NCBI GenBank assembly: GCA_037893245.1
Contig: JBAIAA010000238.1
Span: 1,922,001 to 1,986,000 of the forward strand
Source: Crossaster papposus
Taxonomy: Eukaryota; Echinodermata; Asteroidea; Velatida; Solasteridae
Direction: 5' to 3'
DNA length: 64,000 bases
The position numbers and the translations under genes are program-made. The notes beneath the pieces were generated by a model, which searched no databases, was not told where the DNA came from, and saw only the letters and a program-made list of their open reading frames with translations. Below, in pieces: positions 11,041 to 22,139 of this stretch (its first letter is position 1; each line of letters starts with the position of its first letter).

Positions 11041-11345
11041 ATAGTTACACATTGGCCTTTAACGATTTATCGTATTTTTTTTCGCGTACAATGTGACCTG
11101 AATTACGATAGTTCGTGTTAGTGTTCGTTTTCCGTGTTCGTTATCGCGTTCGTTGTCGCTGCAGTGTGACCGGCCCTTAACTGACAATCATGGATGCCGA
11201 GAAAACAAAAAAAACGGCGTTCGTTTTCCGGCGTCGGTCAGTTATTCTTATGTTGTTCTTGTTTTTTTTTTAGATCGCCGTCCGGCGATCGTGAATTATT
11301 TAAAATAAAATTCAATTGTTTAGAACAATTACAGGATATCTAGCG
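11041..11345. mobile_element. TTAA element end inserted in a family 1 MITE fragment
   Basis: 11041-11176 ends in GCTGCAGTGTGACCGGCCC, the reverse complement of the terminus at 5159, and stops at TTAA (11177-11180). From there AACTGACAATCATGGATGCC and the GCCGTCCGGCGATCG hairpin belong to a family 1 MITE. The first element therefore inserted at a TTAA within the second. Confidence 0.6.
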
Positions 11346-11399
11346 CAATACTTTATGCCCCAGTCACATTTCCGCCGGGCGCCGGGCGGAGAGGGGGTA

Positions 11400-11575
11400 T
11401 TGGGCGGTCACCCGATGTCCCGGCCATCGGAGACAAATCCCGGATGGCTCTTATCGATTAACCCATTGATCCATGACCTCATCTAGTTTCAGACACGCCT
11501 CCCTCTCATGATCCTCGGCGAGGTTTACCGATCTGATCATCGATATTGATCATGATCCTCCATCCGTCGGAAAAT
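11400..11575. repeat. dispersed repeat shared in inverted orientation with 32080-32200
   Basis: CATGATCCTCGGCGAGGTT, CCTCCCTCTCATG and ATCGATTAACCCATTG words occur here, and their reverse complements occur in the reverse order at 32080-32200. Short palindromes around GATCATCGAT suggest a DNA-element end. Confidence 0.6.
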
Positions 11576-12190
11576 TAGGTTAAATACGCACTCTACACTA
11601 CTGACTGGGTTAGGTTCGAATCATGGATGATTGAAAAGTGAGAACGAATGATATGAAAAATAGAGAACAAGAATCAGAAATTAAAAAAGTAAGAAAAAGA
11701 AGGGAATCAGACGATAATATTTACCGTATTGAAAATTGATGAAAAAATACCTTTGTACAGAAATGGTGTATATAATGGCTTTCTATATTTACATTTAATA
11801 ATTACAAATTACATTTCTAAATTTAATACGGAAAAAACGCCTTTGCTTGATCCTTTTGAAAAACACTTGTTGATAATGATCCATAAGAACAAAAATAGTA
11901 CTCGCCTTCTAATTTGAATTATTTTTCAATAATGTTGGCAATCGTGGCATTTTAGAAAATCTTGGGGTTTTTTCTTCCAAATTCTGTTAGAGGTTTAGGT
12001 TTAGAGGTTTAAAATCTTACATAATAGTCTTCTAATAAGACTGTTTTATAGTGCACGCCATGCTTAGCTCCCGATTTGTTATGTATATAGCAACATGCTA
12101 TAATAATTAACCACTAACAATTTCCATTTTTCTCTGAATTCAGTTGGGCTTGGAATTGCAATTTTAATGAAGTGCTTAAGAATCACTTAC

Positions 12191-12395
12191 ATTTGGTGTC
12201 ATTGAGATTGCCTCGTTTACCACGGCACTCGCTTCTGAAAGCCGCGAAAGCCTTGTCACGAAGCGTGGTCAGATTATCACCATCAGCAGCCTTGATCATG
12301 GCGCTACACATCTTCCCTTGTACGGGTTGCAAAGAGAGAGAACTAAGAAACCCAAAAGCTAAAACCAACACTAACATTTTACGCGGGTTTTTCAT
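12191..12395 (-). CDS. orphan exon 1: signal peptide and propeptide-like segment
   Basis: ATG at 12395 opens a frame with a strong signal peptide: basic MKNPRK, hydrophobic LVLVLAFGFLSSLSL and a cleavage region near residues 22-27. A 41-residue segment with C30 and C57 and a CRGKRG motif follows. The frame can end two ways. A donor GTAAGTG lies after AAA T (phase 1), as in the other copies; if unspliced, the frame stops two codons later as a 70-residue secreted peptide. No FAMeT exon was found downstream (towards position 1), so this copy is cut off from its domain exons, unlike the copies at 23.7, 40.1 and 58.4 kb. Confidence 0.65.
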
Positions 12396-12557
12396 GTCCA
12401 GCCAGCACAGCAGTTCCTCACTTTGGTATCTGCGTCCAAAACAGAAACCGCACCACTCCCGTGTACGGTATGATGAGCATTGATCGCGTCTACAAAATTA
12501 CCGTTTGTCATCCTAGGTTTCCACAGTAACCGTAACAATAGCTATTGTGTGGAATTG

Positions 12558-15500
12558 GTTTGCACATTTTTCCAAAACGAAAACGTGTCCAAAATGGTGA
12601 AATTAAAACTAACAACAAATGTTTTGAAGAATGTTGAAGCACGGGTAAAACTCCATGTTTGTTCTTGAATAGATGAAGCCCCATAATTATGTAAACTAAC
12701 ACTGGTTACTTCGCCTCCAAATCGCATACGGTTCGTATACATATAACGCTAGCGAACAGGTCATTTCAGTATATACGCTCTGACGACGGGTAGAACATAC
12801 TGCCCGAAACGTTTCCTTCCGGTTCTTTTCAGAACCACACACATTTACAAAAGAGATTGAACACATGATGCTAGTGTATCGCAAACAATATTATTGCCTT
12901 TTCACCATGAATATCTTAAAATCTCCTCTAATCTACTGAGTTTTGCTAACCATTGCTTTTACTTTTAGTATTGCCTTTCTAATATCGATTTTTCTTACAA
13001 AGTGTATGGTTCTCGTTTTGTTATTTGAGAAACCAGTACGATCCTGCAGTTTCCCCGTTAGACAACGACTATAGTCGCAATTTTGGCCGCGTGGGATCAC
13101 TTAAGTTTAAAGTCGTCCCTCTTTAAATGTACTGAGTGGCTATCCCCCTCTCAAGAGTAAGTGTCTTATAAAAGCCACTTCAAAAAGAGTAAAATAAACT
13201 AAGTTCAGAGTGAAAATAACTCTGACCAACAAAAGTAAAAACAACTTCAAAAGATTTATTAATCTCTGTAGATTAGGAGTAATTTATATTTTTACGAAAA
13301 TTATGAAAATAACAACTATAGTATAATCATTATATATCAAAGTACATTGTGTATGTGTGGGTCTGTAGAAAATACCCGACAGGTTAAATTTCTGATTATG
13401 ATAGATTCAATCTGCAAAAGTAATGGAAACAAATCACATACAAAAATGTAGTGGGACTCCCCCCAAAATACTGAAGTTAAAATGAGGGTGTACTAAGAAG
13501 GAACAACAAAAACTTGCATAAATCGGTACACAATAGGCTTATGCAACAAAATAAGCAAATCGAAACCCCAAAACTGAATTCCCTGGGCCTTTCAACTGCT
13601 AGAAAACCGCAAACACGCTTGATCATTACCACACGCTATCAAGCGGCCAGCCCGTTGAGCTTTGGATACATAACGCAATTTATTATATAATAGCCTATTG
13701 TGTAATATACTTCTGACAACCAAACACATGGTACTTCTAGCGTTTCAATCCGTTCGGCTTCCAATAGACACAATTAACGGTGCCTTAAGGATTGGTAGAT
13801 CAGACAGGATCGGAAGTAGGGGTTCCGCTAACTTTCTGTTCCGAATTTTGAAATGGTGCCTTAGGTGTCGGAAATACGTGTCTTTTAATAAAAATTGTGC
13901 ATTTAAAACCAAAATAATTAATGTGTTTTCCAAAGGTTGAATTTGGTTAAATTATTTATGGGTGTTAGTTAGAGTCCCAATAAATAAACACATTCGGCTA
14001 CAATTTGCTTGTTAACACAGTACATGTACAATCACTATGGTTATAACAATCACTATGTTCAAAGACCTGTCATTCCCCATCAAATTGTGAAAATAAAATA
14101 CTATGATTTTAAATTAAAACAATAACATTGCACATTATATAAGACTATAAATATTATTAGACAAAACAAAATAGAACAAGACAAGACAAGACAAACAACA
14201 AAACAAGACACGACACAATGCCTTAAAGCACACACTACTATTAAAGCCAAACTAACGAAAAAACAGGATGTATCACATGGGCAAAACATAACACTAAAAC
14301 AATATACTGCAAGACAAAACAAGACAGGGAAAACACAAAGACAAACAAACCTGCCACCTAATTACACGAGACAACAACAAACAAACAATTGTGTGGAAGA
14401 TTTCGGCTGTGTAGATCCAACGAATGACACTGTCCGTTACTAAACCGCAAACACATTCCATCCATTGAGTAATCCTGAATCTCCCAAAAAATTGGCACAC
14501 AAATTAATAAATTTTCAATTCCTAACAGTCCTCTGACAAAATAATGCTCACAGTGATGATGAACTATCATGTTAAATGCATCAAGCGAAAGGCAATAAGC
14601 GATAAATGAGTGGAAAAGCGAAACACGAGTACAAAACCAAAATGGTACATCTTACACAACGAAATCAAAGTGACTTTTACTCGGCTGATCGTATAATATA
14701 TTATTCCATTTCTAGCCTCGAGCTACAATGTATGATTCCTTCTAATACGTTATCTCTATTTTAATGAATAAATGTCAAATAATGCACGCCATAAATACGT
14801 GCAGCTCTCTATAACAAGGTGTCTACTCTACTGCTATACATGGTTAATATACAGGGTGTATCCCAAAAACGTTTTGTAAATCCTTTTACATAGGTTGATA
14901 GACAATGGTGCAGTGCTTTTTGTGCAATTGCACATACTCTACATGTAACGCATAAGTAAGCACATGCTAATTACGTAAATTGCGATACATCTGTTTTGCG
15001 CGAAAAAGTGCTGTGTTGAAAACAGGATCTGAGACCCTGAGAAGCAATGCATATATTAACAGTGCTCGATGTGTCCTTACAGCTAGATTTAATAGTACAG
15101 AAAACTACTGTTCTAAGTGTTCTATAAGTATACACCCAATTCCAGACATTACCTCACCCAAATTCCAAGTGTGGTTGTGGGCCCACTTAACCAATGTATA
15201 ATGTGTAATTCCCCAAAACACTGAAATATATTGTATACACTTAGAACAATTTTCGTTTCGAATTTTAATATTTGTGCCTTAGGTGTCGGAAATACGTGTC
15301 TTTTAATAAACATTGTGCATTTAATACAAAATAATTAACGTGTTTCCCAATCCTAAGACAGAAGTTGATAAGTACATCTATGTGTGCCCTTCTTGAACTC
15401 GTTATCAACCACCCTCATTTTCCACCCGCCCGCTTTTAGTTGGTTTCTCGCTATCTTGGTTTCTTCCATAACTAGTGACTTCCATAAGCACACGTGTGAA

Positions 15501-15660
15501 AATAACTGTGATGTTAACACGTCTCAGTCATCTACTACACTGTAAAAGATAAAATTCCAGGCAGTTTAATGGACGCCACTGTATTTTAACGGGGCGAACT
15601 GTGCCCGCCTTTTCAACTTGTTATACATCACCCTCATTTCAACCGCATGCTTTTGGTTTC
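12558..15660. repeat. array copy A, intergenic block
   Basis: Non-coding sequence that recurs in copies at 25.3-28.1, 46.4-51.5 and 59.0-62.1 kb. It includes a region rich in ACAAGACAAGACAAACAAC words (14160-14350). It also includes a block around TAGGTGTCGGAAATACGTG that occurs twice within each copy (13860 and 15280). CAGGGTGTATCCCAAAA at 14851 resembles a transposon terminus. No convincing gene. Confidence 0.7.
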
Positions 15661-15989
15661 TTAGGCACAGAATTGATTAAACACCCAGTCCGCTGGTTCT
15701 TGGCCCCAAGAACTGATACCAACGTAGACCGGGGTCGATATGTTGCGACGATGATGCGCAGCGGCGTCCCACTCCAGGAAAGCCTCCTCCTGTCCTCCTT
15801 TGCCGACAGTCACCACGCCCCGTTTGTACTCTACCCAGAAGGGGCGACGTTCAGTGCCACTGACGATACCTGCCTCGTGGTAGTGTGAACGCCCACCAAA
15901 ATACATACCAGGGCATTCGGGTGCGGAGGGTGGGGGAGGGTAGTAACAGGCTCGGATACCCGATTCCAAGTTCCACCAGCCACCTAGAA
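15661..15989 (-). CDS. gene A exon 3: C-terminal half of FAMeT domain
   Basis: The exon begins after the acceptor ttttttctatag (phase 1) and ends at a TAA at 15661-15663. It encodes LGGWWNLESGIRACYY, then CPGMYFGGRS, then AGIVSGTERRPFWVEYKRG and VVTVGKGGQEEAFLEW, ending in WVFNQFCA. The order IGGW-N-SxI, RPFW, GxxxVGKGG and F-EW is the signature of the Methyltransf_FA family (farnesoic acid O-methyltransferase domain). Despite the name, the family's function in animals is unsettled, and a binding role is as likely as catalysis. With exon 2 this makes a complete domain at the C-terminus of the protein. The exon is intact, although exon 1 of this gene has lost its start. Confidence 0.85.
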
Positions 15990-16216
15990 CTATAGAAAAA
16001 AACAAAGAGTTTCGATGTTATGAACTTATCAATTGCGGTGCCCTCTTTTGAATTATCGTTTGCAATTGGTCCCGTTACGGTGTCTCAATAAATAGCACAA
16101 CATTTATGTCATATCTCATCAACGGAACCAGCTAAATTCACAATTCCTTTGGTAATTGTGTCAAGTGTATGACGCCATGATGTCCCATAAAAATGCAATC
16201 TTTTTTATCGTAACAC

Positions 16217-16452
16217 CCCAGTCGGCAAAACTATGTTTCAAAAAACGCGTGTCTTGGCGAGGTAAAATGAAATATCCGAACACGCGTTTCAAATGGTCAC
16301 GTGTTTAACAGTAGTTCCAGACACGCATATAACATTTTAATACGCCTAGAACACATTTGAAACGCATGTTTAGATATTGTATTTGTTTTCGCCAAGACAC
16401 GCGTTTTTTCTTACTCGTTAACCCTTTTTGAAACATAGCTTTGCCGACTGGG
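16217..16452. mobile_element. MITE family 3, palindromic, CCCAGTCGGCAAA ends
   Basis: 236 bases in intron 2 of gene A. The ends are CCCAGTCGGCAAAACTATG and its inverse CTATGTTTCAAAAAG-type arm, with ACGCGTGTCTTGGCGA inside both arms. Partial copies lie at 51945-52012 and 54930-55148. Confidence 0.75.
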
Positions 16453-16722
16453 ACATTGGCAAAGCTTTGGTAAAAACAGTAGTGCTTTTGTCCACCATGT
16501 AACAGTCCGTGGCATTTTTTCGGTAACTCACTAGAAGCTGTAGGACCGATAGAAGTAAGTAGGAAAGTGCTTGTTTCTGTTACACATTGTCTAATCAATT
16601 ACACATTCACCAATTCAACGAATTCCAGACCGTCGATCCCATGCCTTGCGGCTCTTACGATACAACCCTTTCCCTGAACAAAAGTCAAATGAGTAACCAA
16701 ACAATAGCTCATTGACGCTCAC

Positions 16723-16881
16723 CTATTGAGGCAAAGACGGACGCTTCTGTATTTGCCTCCGCCAGATTTATTGTGGCATCACGGACTGTCTTCACATCGA
16801 AGTCCAACCGAAACGGCGCCCTCAGCGGCTGCAAGATGAACGTGACACCTTGGGTGGACGCCTCCAAAGTGAACGAGCAAG
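16723..16881 (-). CDS. gene A exon 2: N-terminal half of FAMeT domain
   Basis: 159 bases between the acceptor gtgtcacacag and the donor GTGAGC. It starts in phase 1 (matching the exon 1 donor) and ends in phase 1 (matching exon 3). It encodes CSFTLEASTQGVTFILQPLR, then APFRLDFDVKTVRDATINLA and a short linker. F-x-VK followed by AxINLAE corresponds to the first beta-strands of the Methyltransf_FA domain, whose second half begins with IVLGGW in exon 3. Copies of identical length sit at 29789 and 52392. Confidence 0.78.
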
Positions 16882-17199
16882 CTGTGTGACACCCCAAGAT
16901 ATAAATACCAAAATGACCACTCAAACGCAATTTCGCAATCTTATCTTTAAAAGCATTAATTTATCGTCTTCAAATACCAACCGGATATATACATATACAT
17001 TGCCACCCTGCTCCCGAGTGTTGCGAGGCAGCGCCGTTTGTGTGATTTTGTGTTGTTTCCTTTGAGCCCGCGCTTTGCAGGTGACTTTTATTTGTGTGGC
17101 GCGCCCTCTATCGACATAAAATAAGTCGGGTTTTCGGACAATTAATGCGTGGGCGGCTCATTAACCCTGAAAACACAGTTTCTACTTCTTCCTTTGAGC

Positions 17200-17545
17200 A
17201 GATGTAGGATAGAGCTTCCAGCTTCCAAACCTATTAAGTCACATCGATTTGAAACAATGTTGATTGGTAGTCGAATGGCCGAGTGGTTAGGCTCTTTGTC
17301 TGCGGGCTTCCCTCGCCTGGGTTATAGACCCCTGTCTGGCCCACGTCATTCCCCCCCCCCCCAGTTTTAACGTGCGCGATTTCTTTAAAAGCATTAATTT
17401 ATTGTCTTAACCGGAGTTAGCTCAGCGGCTTAATTCGTCAGGCTGGCACTGTCCGCGGAGTTCAGGTTCGCACCTTCGTACAGGGACGGAGTTCGTTTGC
17501 TTGCATAGGCGGCAATAGCTAGGGCCTCGCATATCGATACCATTG
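17200..17545 (+). mobile_element. tRNA-derived SINE-like repeat with two tRNA-like modules
   Basis: Module one (17268-17330) has an A-box ATGGCCGAGTGGTTAGGC typical of tRNA-Ser/Leu and a decayed B-box GGTTATAGACC. Module two (17411-17475) has GTTAGCTCAGCGG and B-box GGTTCGCACC. The same pair, diverged, occurs at 22500-22700. Neither module folds as a functional tRNA by eye. Confidence 0.6.
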
Positions 17546-18545
17546 GGGAACTAAGCCTGCGCGAGTTTCCTTCACGAAAATCACAATGGAGAAACTATCG
17601 AAAAAGTCGGTTTTTTTTGCATCTATCGTCATTGTAAGAATACTTTTCAATATATTTCTTAGTTCTGTTAGCATAACGAAGCTAAGATACTCTACTTTCA
17701 GAAAATATTAAATATAATGAAATCTTTAATCATTAAGGCTCGCTGATTTCATGATAAAAGTCACATTTTCCGTAAAAATCGGTCTCATTTCCTGTGTAAA
17801 GTCCTTTTTTGTACAGTAACTCCCGACTTCAACTCGTCATAAAAATAAATAGCGCCACCGCACGTCTTAATTCTAAAGAGTGAATCTTCAGCAAGCCTTT
17901 GCCGAACTAACAATGTAACAATCATTTTGATTGGTTTAGGATAACACTCGCGGATCTTTCTTTAAACAAAAACTATCCATTCAAACCTAGCGTTTCTCGA
18001 GAGCCTGACCTGCTTGGCTAGTCTTTTCGCATGCGCAATTTAGTACACGCTTCCGTAGGCGCGCGAACGTACGTACACACACGTACACATCGTAAACAGG
18101 ATGTAAGAGTTGTTAAGACTGCTAGGAGACTACATCAATCGGCGGGAGAAGTGAAAGGTTGGAACGTTCGTCTCGATCGCTGTATATTTTGGGCCAAATT
18201 GTGAGTAAGTCCTTCTGATTTTTGTTACAATTTTGTAATCATATTGTAGTTTAAGTTATATACAACAAAAGTATGTAATTTGTGTTAGCCAATTTCACCG
18301 TATAATCAATAGTTTGAGGAAAGAAAATTACCACGTGAAAAAGGCAAGTACGTGCGTGTACGTACACTGATGAATGGCTTATTCCATTTCCAATCAGAAG
18401 GGGGTAAACACGATACTTCACCCATTTTGCTCGATCGTGTTGGCAGCTCAGTGTATTCATTATCGTTTGTCACCAGAGTTAAAATTTAAATACAAGTTCT
18501 GTTTGTTAATTATTTTAACATTGTCATTTTTTTTCTCGGTCATAG
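17546..18545 (+). other. upstream region of the plus-strand 18-21 kb gene
   Basis: A non-coding first exon may end at 18200, where CAAATT is followed by GTGAGTAAG, a good donor. The stretch 18050-18200 is richer in GC and contains alternating purine/pyrimidine ACGTACGTACACACACG. No ATG in a useful frame precedes the donor, so translation would start in later sequence. The ORF from the ATG at 18374 runs through into the next exon without a stop and is an alternative start. Confidence 0.4.
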
Positions 18546-18817
18546 AAGTGAAGCTTCGTGAGAAGGCCAGCATCAACTACCGTCAACTCCATCAGGGGCC
18601 GAAGTTGTCTTCAGCAGCCACACGTGAACGGTGGTCAACATCGAAGTTGTGGCGGTTTGAAATTGTTGAGGAGAGGGAAGATGAAGTGAAAGTTCATTGG
18701 GAGGGATGGCCAGCTACTTATGACCAGTGGATTTCTAGAGATAGTGTCGTTGATGTACCTGATGCTACTGTCCAGGCCGATGCTTTCAGTCATCTGACAA
18801 ATCAGCTGTACATTCAG
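18546..18817 (+). CDS. exon encoding chromo-barrel/Tudor-knot-like domain
   Basis: The exon lies between the acceptor ttttttctcggtcatag and the donor GTAAGATC and ends in phase 0. It encodes 90 residues, with RERWSTSKLWRFEIVEERED, then VKVHWEGWPATYDQWISRDS. The V-x-V-HW-GW-YD-WI pattern is the hallmark of chromo-barrel/Tudor-knot modules, which bind methyl-lysine or RNA in chromatin factors. The next exon is 19216-19575. The gene lies within intron 1 of gene A, on the opposite strand. The start codon is uncertain (ATG at 18374 if unspliced). Confidence 0.7.
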
Positions 18818-19215
18818 GTAAGATCAAGAATTTAGTTTCAACTAAACTCTGCATGGTGACAAGTCGTCAAGTATTATCTATGATGAAAAAAATGACAAAA
18901 TGGGTATATGATGAAGCAAAACTAAAAAAGTTCAATTACCGATTACAAGGCCTTTATTTAAAAAAAAAATATTTTGGGATTCTGGTTTAATACGTCAAAG
19001 TATAGGCTATTATTGTGAAACAAACACTGTTAATCGAGTTTCAGTGATTCTACAAAGTACAATGGAATCAGCTTCATCATCCCCCCATTGTACTCTTATT
19101 TCATGAGATCGTGGAGGAATCTCATGTGCGATCGACTGCAGGAGAAAAATATTATAAATGAGTTAATGAAATGCAAGATTCTAAATTTATATTTCATTTC
19201 TTGGTTTCCATTCAG

Positions 19216-19575
19216 GTCCAGGAGCAATTGACTACTGCAAGACGTTCTGACTCGGAGATCACCATCCGGATTCCTGTCCAGAGAGAAAATTTTGACGACT
19301 TCTGCGAGAAAGCAGGACTAGTGGAGTCAGGATCGAGATTTCGTATAAGAGACTATTCCCTTTTTGCACAGCGTCTTGGAGAAGATTGGGATGTACGGGT
19401 GTCCAATGATGCTGGGGACCATGCATGGGTCAACTTGGACACGTTGACCATTTGGATTCAGGAACGTCGTCCACTGGTGACATATACACGCACTCTGAAG
19501 AAGAAACTTGTTCATCGTGGTTACAACTTGGTTATGCGTTTTGTTAAGGATTATGGGAATCGGTTGGACTTGCAG
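19216..19575 (+). CDS. second coding exon of the chromo-barrel gene
   Basis: Exactly 120 codons between the acceptor tttccattcag and the donor GTAATT, phase 0 at both ends. The sequence begins VQEQLTTARRSDSEITIRIP and includes FDDFCEKAGLVESGSRFRIR and WVNLDTLTIWIQERRP. It ends with VMRFVKDYGNRLDLQ. No named domain is recognised. Codon use and the exact-multiple-of-three length support real coding. Confidence 0.7.
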
Positions 19576-19622
19576 GTAATTTGAAAAACTTCCTTGTCGA
19601 CTTAACATCTCAAGCAGTCATC

Positions 19623-20531
19623 ATGGCAAGTATTTTTTCTCCAACATTGATTCTGTTATTATGCCTTGCCGCAACCCTAGTAGTTTCCTTGCCTAATTCT
19701 AATGATTGGTTGTTGCCCCTAAATAAGTTTGCTCTCCATGAAACAGTATTGTCTTCTTGCCCCAATAGAAAATCTGCATCCTTTGATAATACTGTCGCAG
19801 ACTCGGTTCTGATTAAAATTTTAGAAACAAATGGAATTTCCGAAAATGATGTAAACCAGCCCACACTGAGTCAACAAATACTTAAAGGTGTACGAGTAAT
19901 GATAAGTAAATTGAAAGTCGAAAGTAGAAAAGGGGGTTATGCTGCCTCTAAGTTGCTTGGCACGTGGAAGGATAGTGTGTTTAACCTAAAACTAGGGGGG
20001 GGGGGGAAACGTAAACTTGAAGATGAACTCTCTAGAGAAAAGAAACGAAGGAAGATTTGTGAGGAGGAAATTGCTAATCGAAGGAAAAAGATCAAAACTA
20101 TGGAAAAAGAAAGAAATGATGTAGTACGGAAACTAGTTAAGAAGACTAAGAAAGCATCACGAAAAAATGGGTCAAAAAAAGAATACTCTAAACGGTACAT
20201 AAAACGAATGAAAAAAAATCTGGTTGAAACCTCTAATGCAACAGTTGTTCTGTTGCAGTCCATCGGCTTAAAGGTGACAACTCTCTGTGTATCAGATAAG
20301 TTTGGTAATAAAGTGGATCTGAAATATGGTACGGAACTTAAGAAAAAAGATATGCAACTCTCAATCAACAAAGCCCTACATCTAAAAGATAGCCTCTGCA
20401 TATCTGACCGCAGTTACAGAAAACTCTCAAAAAGTTTGAATCAACTTCCGAGTTTAAAACAGCTAAAAAAACGAGCAAAAGAGATAGATGCCATTTTCCC
20501 TGTGTATACATATAATGGAATGATTATATAA
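19623..20531 (+). CDS. third coding section: basic coiled-coil region
   Basis: Open from an ATG at 19623 (frame open from 19581) to TAA at 20529. It contains LHETVLSSCPNRKSASFDN, then AASKLLGTWKDSVF and a long charged helix with KRKLEDELSREKKRRK and KKIKTMEKERNDVVRKL. The first residues, IFSPTLILLLCLAATLVVSL, look like a signal peptide. They may instead be the pyrimidine-rich 3' end of an intron: an acceptor at cctaaataag (exon from 19728) joins the previous exon in phase 0. A G(10) run at about 19997-20006 lies within the frame, so length errors there would shift it. Likely one protein with the exons before and after; family not named. Confidence 0.55.
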   Translation: MASIFSPTLILLLCLAATLVVSLPNSNDWLLPLNKFALHETVLSSCPNRKSASFDNTVADSVLIKILETNGISENDVNQPTLSQQILKGVRVMISKLKVESRKGGYAASKLLGTWKDSVFNLKLGGGGKRKLEDELSREKKRRKICEEEIANRRKKIKTMEKERNDVVRKLVKKTKKASRKNGSKKEYSKRYIKRMKKNLVETSNATVVLLQSIGLKVTTLCVSDKFGNKVDLKYGTELKKKDMQLSINKALHLKDSLCISDRSYRKLSKSLNQLPSLKQLKKRAKEIDAIFPVYTYNGMII

Positions 20532-20541
20532 TATATATAAT

Positions 20542-21210
20542 GGCAGCCTCTTAATCAAAAGCTTCAAGTTGTAATTGACCAAATGAGTAGGATTTGTAAG
20601 GGACCTTTCTATACCATGGTCATTTTATACCTCTAAGGAATCTGCTCAAATTCAGTATCGAGATTTTACTGGTCCTGAGCACATCAAGGTCCAAAAACAC
20701 ATCAATCTTGATAATCTCATTTCTTGGCATCCCAAAACACATCAAATAAAGTGGCTATGGAAAGAATTCCGTGATATAATGACCCTCATGAAATCTGAAA
20801 ATGTAGATCCAGAAGCAGTTGAAACTCGTGCTAGAGATTGGGTGTCGAATTATGCTGAAACTTTCCAAGCTAAAGATGTCACACCCTATATGCACACATT
20901 CATGAACCATGTTTCCGAATCGCTCAAACTGCACGGACCAATAAACAACTTAAGCCAACAAGCTATGGAAAAATTGAATGATAAAGTAACATCCCTCTTC
21001 TTTCGGGCAACCAACCACAGGAATACCGAGGCTTTTATTCAAGTCATGCAGAAACAAAACAGAATATCACACCTCGACCAGTGGTGTCAAGATGACCTGG
21101 AATATCATGTACATTGTAGTAGGTGTGGTGGGGTAGATCATAACAAACGCACATGTCATTTAAAATACCACCCGTTAAACAATGTAGTTCTGGAAGATGA
21201 AGAACTTTGA
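20542..21210 (+). pseudogene. C-terminal section with zinc knuckle, one frameshift
   Basis: Frame one, from 20542, reads QPLNQKLQVVIDQMSRICKG and stops at 20634. The sense continues in another frame from about 20620 (SFYTSKESAQIQYRDFTGPE) to TGA at 21208. The tail contains PYMHTFMNHV, then QAMEKLNDKVTSLFFRATNH and the knuckle CSRCGGVDHNKRTC (C-x2-C-x4-H-x4-C). The PYxHxxxxH...EKLND...NHR arrangement is seen in uncharacterised, often transposon-like, invertebrate proteins, and such knuckles are common in transposases. One indel separates the frames: assembly error, decay, or an unrecognised short intron. Confidence 0.55.
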
Positions 21211-22139
21211 GTTAAAAATGAATCAGCTGCAGATACTGTCAGGCCAAATTTTGAGTCTTTTATTAAATTTTTTACAACTTTTTACAATGTGTCAGCTTGC
21301 CATATCATGTAGATACATTTTTTTATATGGAAATATCAAATAATAGTTTGTATAACTTTTTTATAACAGGTTAAACTTTATAAACAGTGTGTGCTAACTT
21401 CAGACAAATTTTATAATACAATGTATAATTGCAAATTTTGCTTTGGGACATGAGCATAATTTGACACTGACAAATTACATTTCATTGTATCTGTAATTCT
21501 GTATTGTAAAATTTACTAAAAGAACGACTGGCAAGATTTAACCATAGTTCGGGAATTCATGGTTAGTGAATCCAGTGTGGTTTAAAGTGCTAATGATGGA
21601 CAGCAACTCAGAAAAAAAGTAAAAGTAAAGTACAATCTATGATGTACAATCTATAAAGTAAATCAGTGTGCTCTAAAACTTTTTACAAATTGTCAGCTTG
21701 CCATATCATGTAGAAATATTTTTTTACATGGAAATATTAAACAATAGTTTGTATAACTTTTGTTATTACGGGTTTATAAACAGTGTGTGCTAACGTCAGA
21801 CAAATGGGCTACTTTAATACATAATGTAGTTGTAGACTAATGCATTTTGTTGTTTTTCATATGCACAACTCTTATGTTATAGTATTTAGATTATTTTTTC
21901 GGTAACTCTGCATGTTGTTTTTCCTTTTATAATAAAGTACACAGTTGTGATTTATTAATACAAGAAATTGAATCAGTTTGAAGTATTTTCTGGTTGGTCT
22001 TTTGTTAATCTATAATTGTGCATTTTCCCAGATCAAGTTATGGATAAACAGTTCACCAAGTAAACATCTCCCAAAGCTTTTAAAATGATGCAACACAAAT
22101 ACCATTTAATTCGGATTATTACCCATTGTCAATAATGGA
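21211..22139 (+). other. 3' region of the chromo-barrel gene with a direct repeat
   Basis: A block of about 135 bases containing GTCAGCTTGCCATATCATG and ACAGTGTGTGCTAAC occurs twice (21286-21405 and 21694-21807). AATAAA at 21932, in the context TTATAATAAAGTAC, is a plausible polyadenylation signal for the upstream gene. No coding sequence. Confidence 0.5.

Larger units (their letters stand above)
8889..12557 (+). repeat. segmental duplication, copy 1 (partner 55149-58716)
   Basis: About 3.6 kb is shared almost base for base with 55149-58716, including the MADF exons, a TTAA MITE, retrotransposon fragments, a second TTAA-element end and the signal-peptide exon. The left border falls inside the MADF exon, at CTGCGAAAACTG. 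Beyond 12557 the two loci still align as array copies, but with lower similarity and indels. Confidence 0.9.

Noticed and set aside
15601-15888. Plus-strand frames opposite the FAMeT exon 3 copies
   Set aside because: They are the antisense of conserved coding exons with clear domain signatures on the minus strand.
17268-17330. Functional tRNA-Ser/Leu gene
   Set aside because: The A-box is good but the B-box is GGTTATAGACC and acceptor arms do not pair; repeated as a SINE at 22.5 kb.
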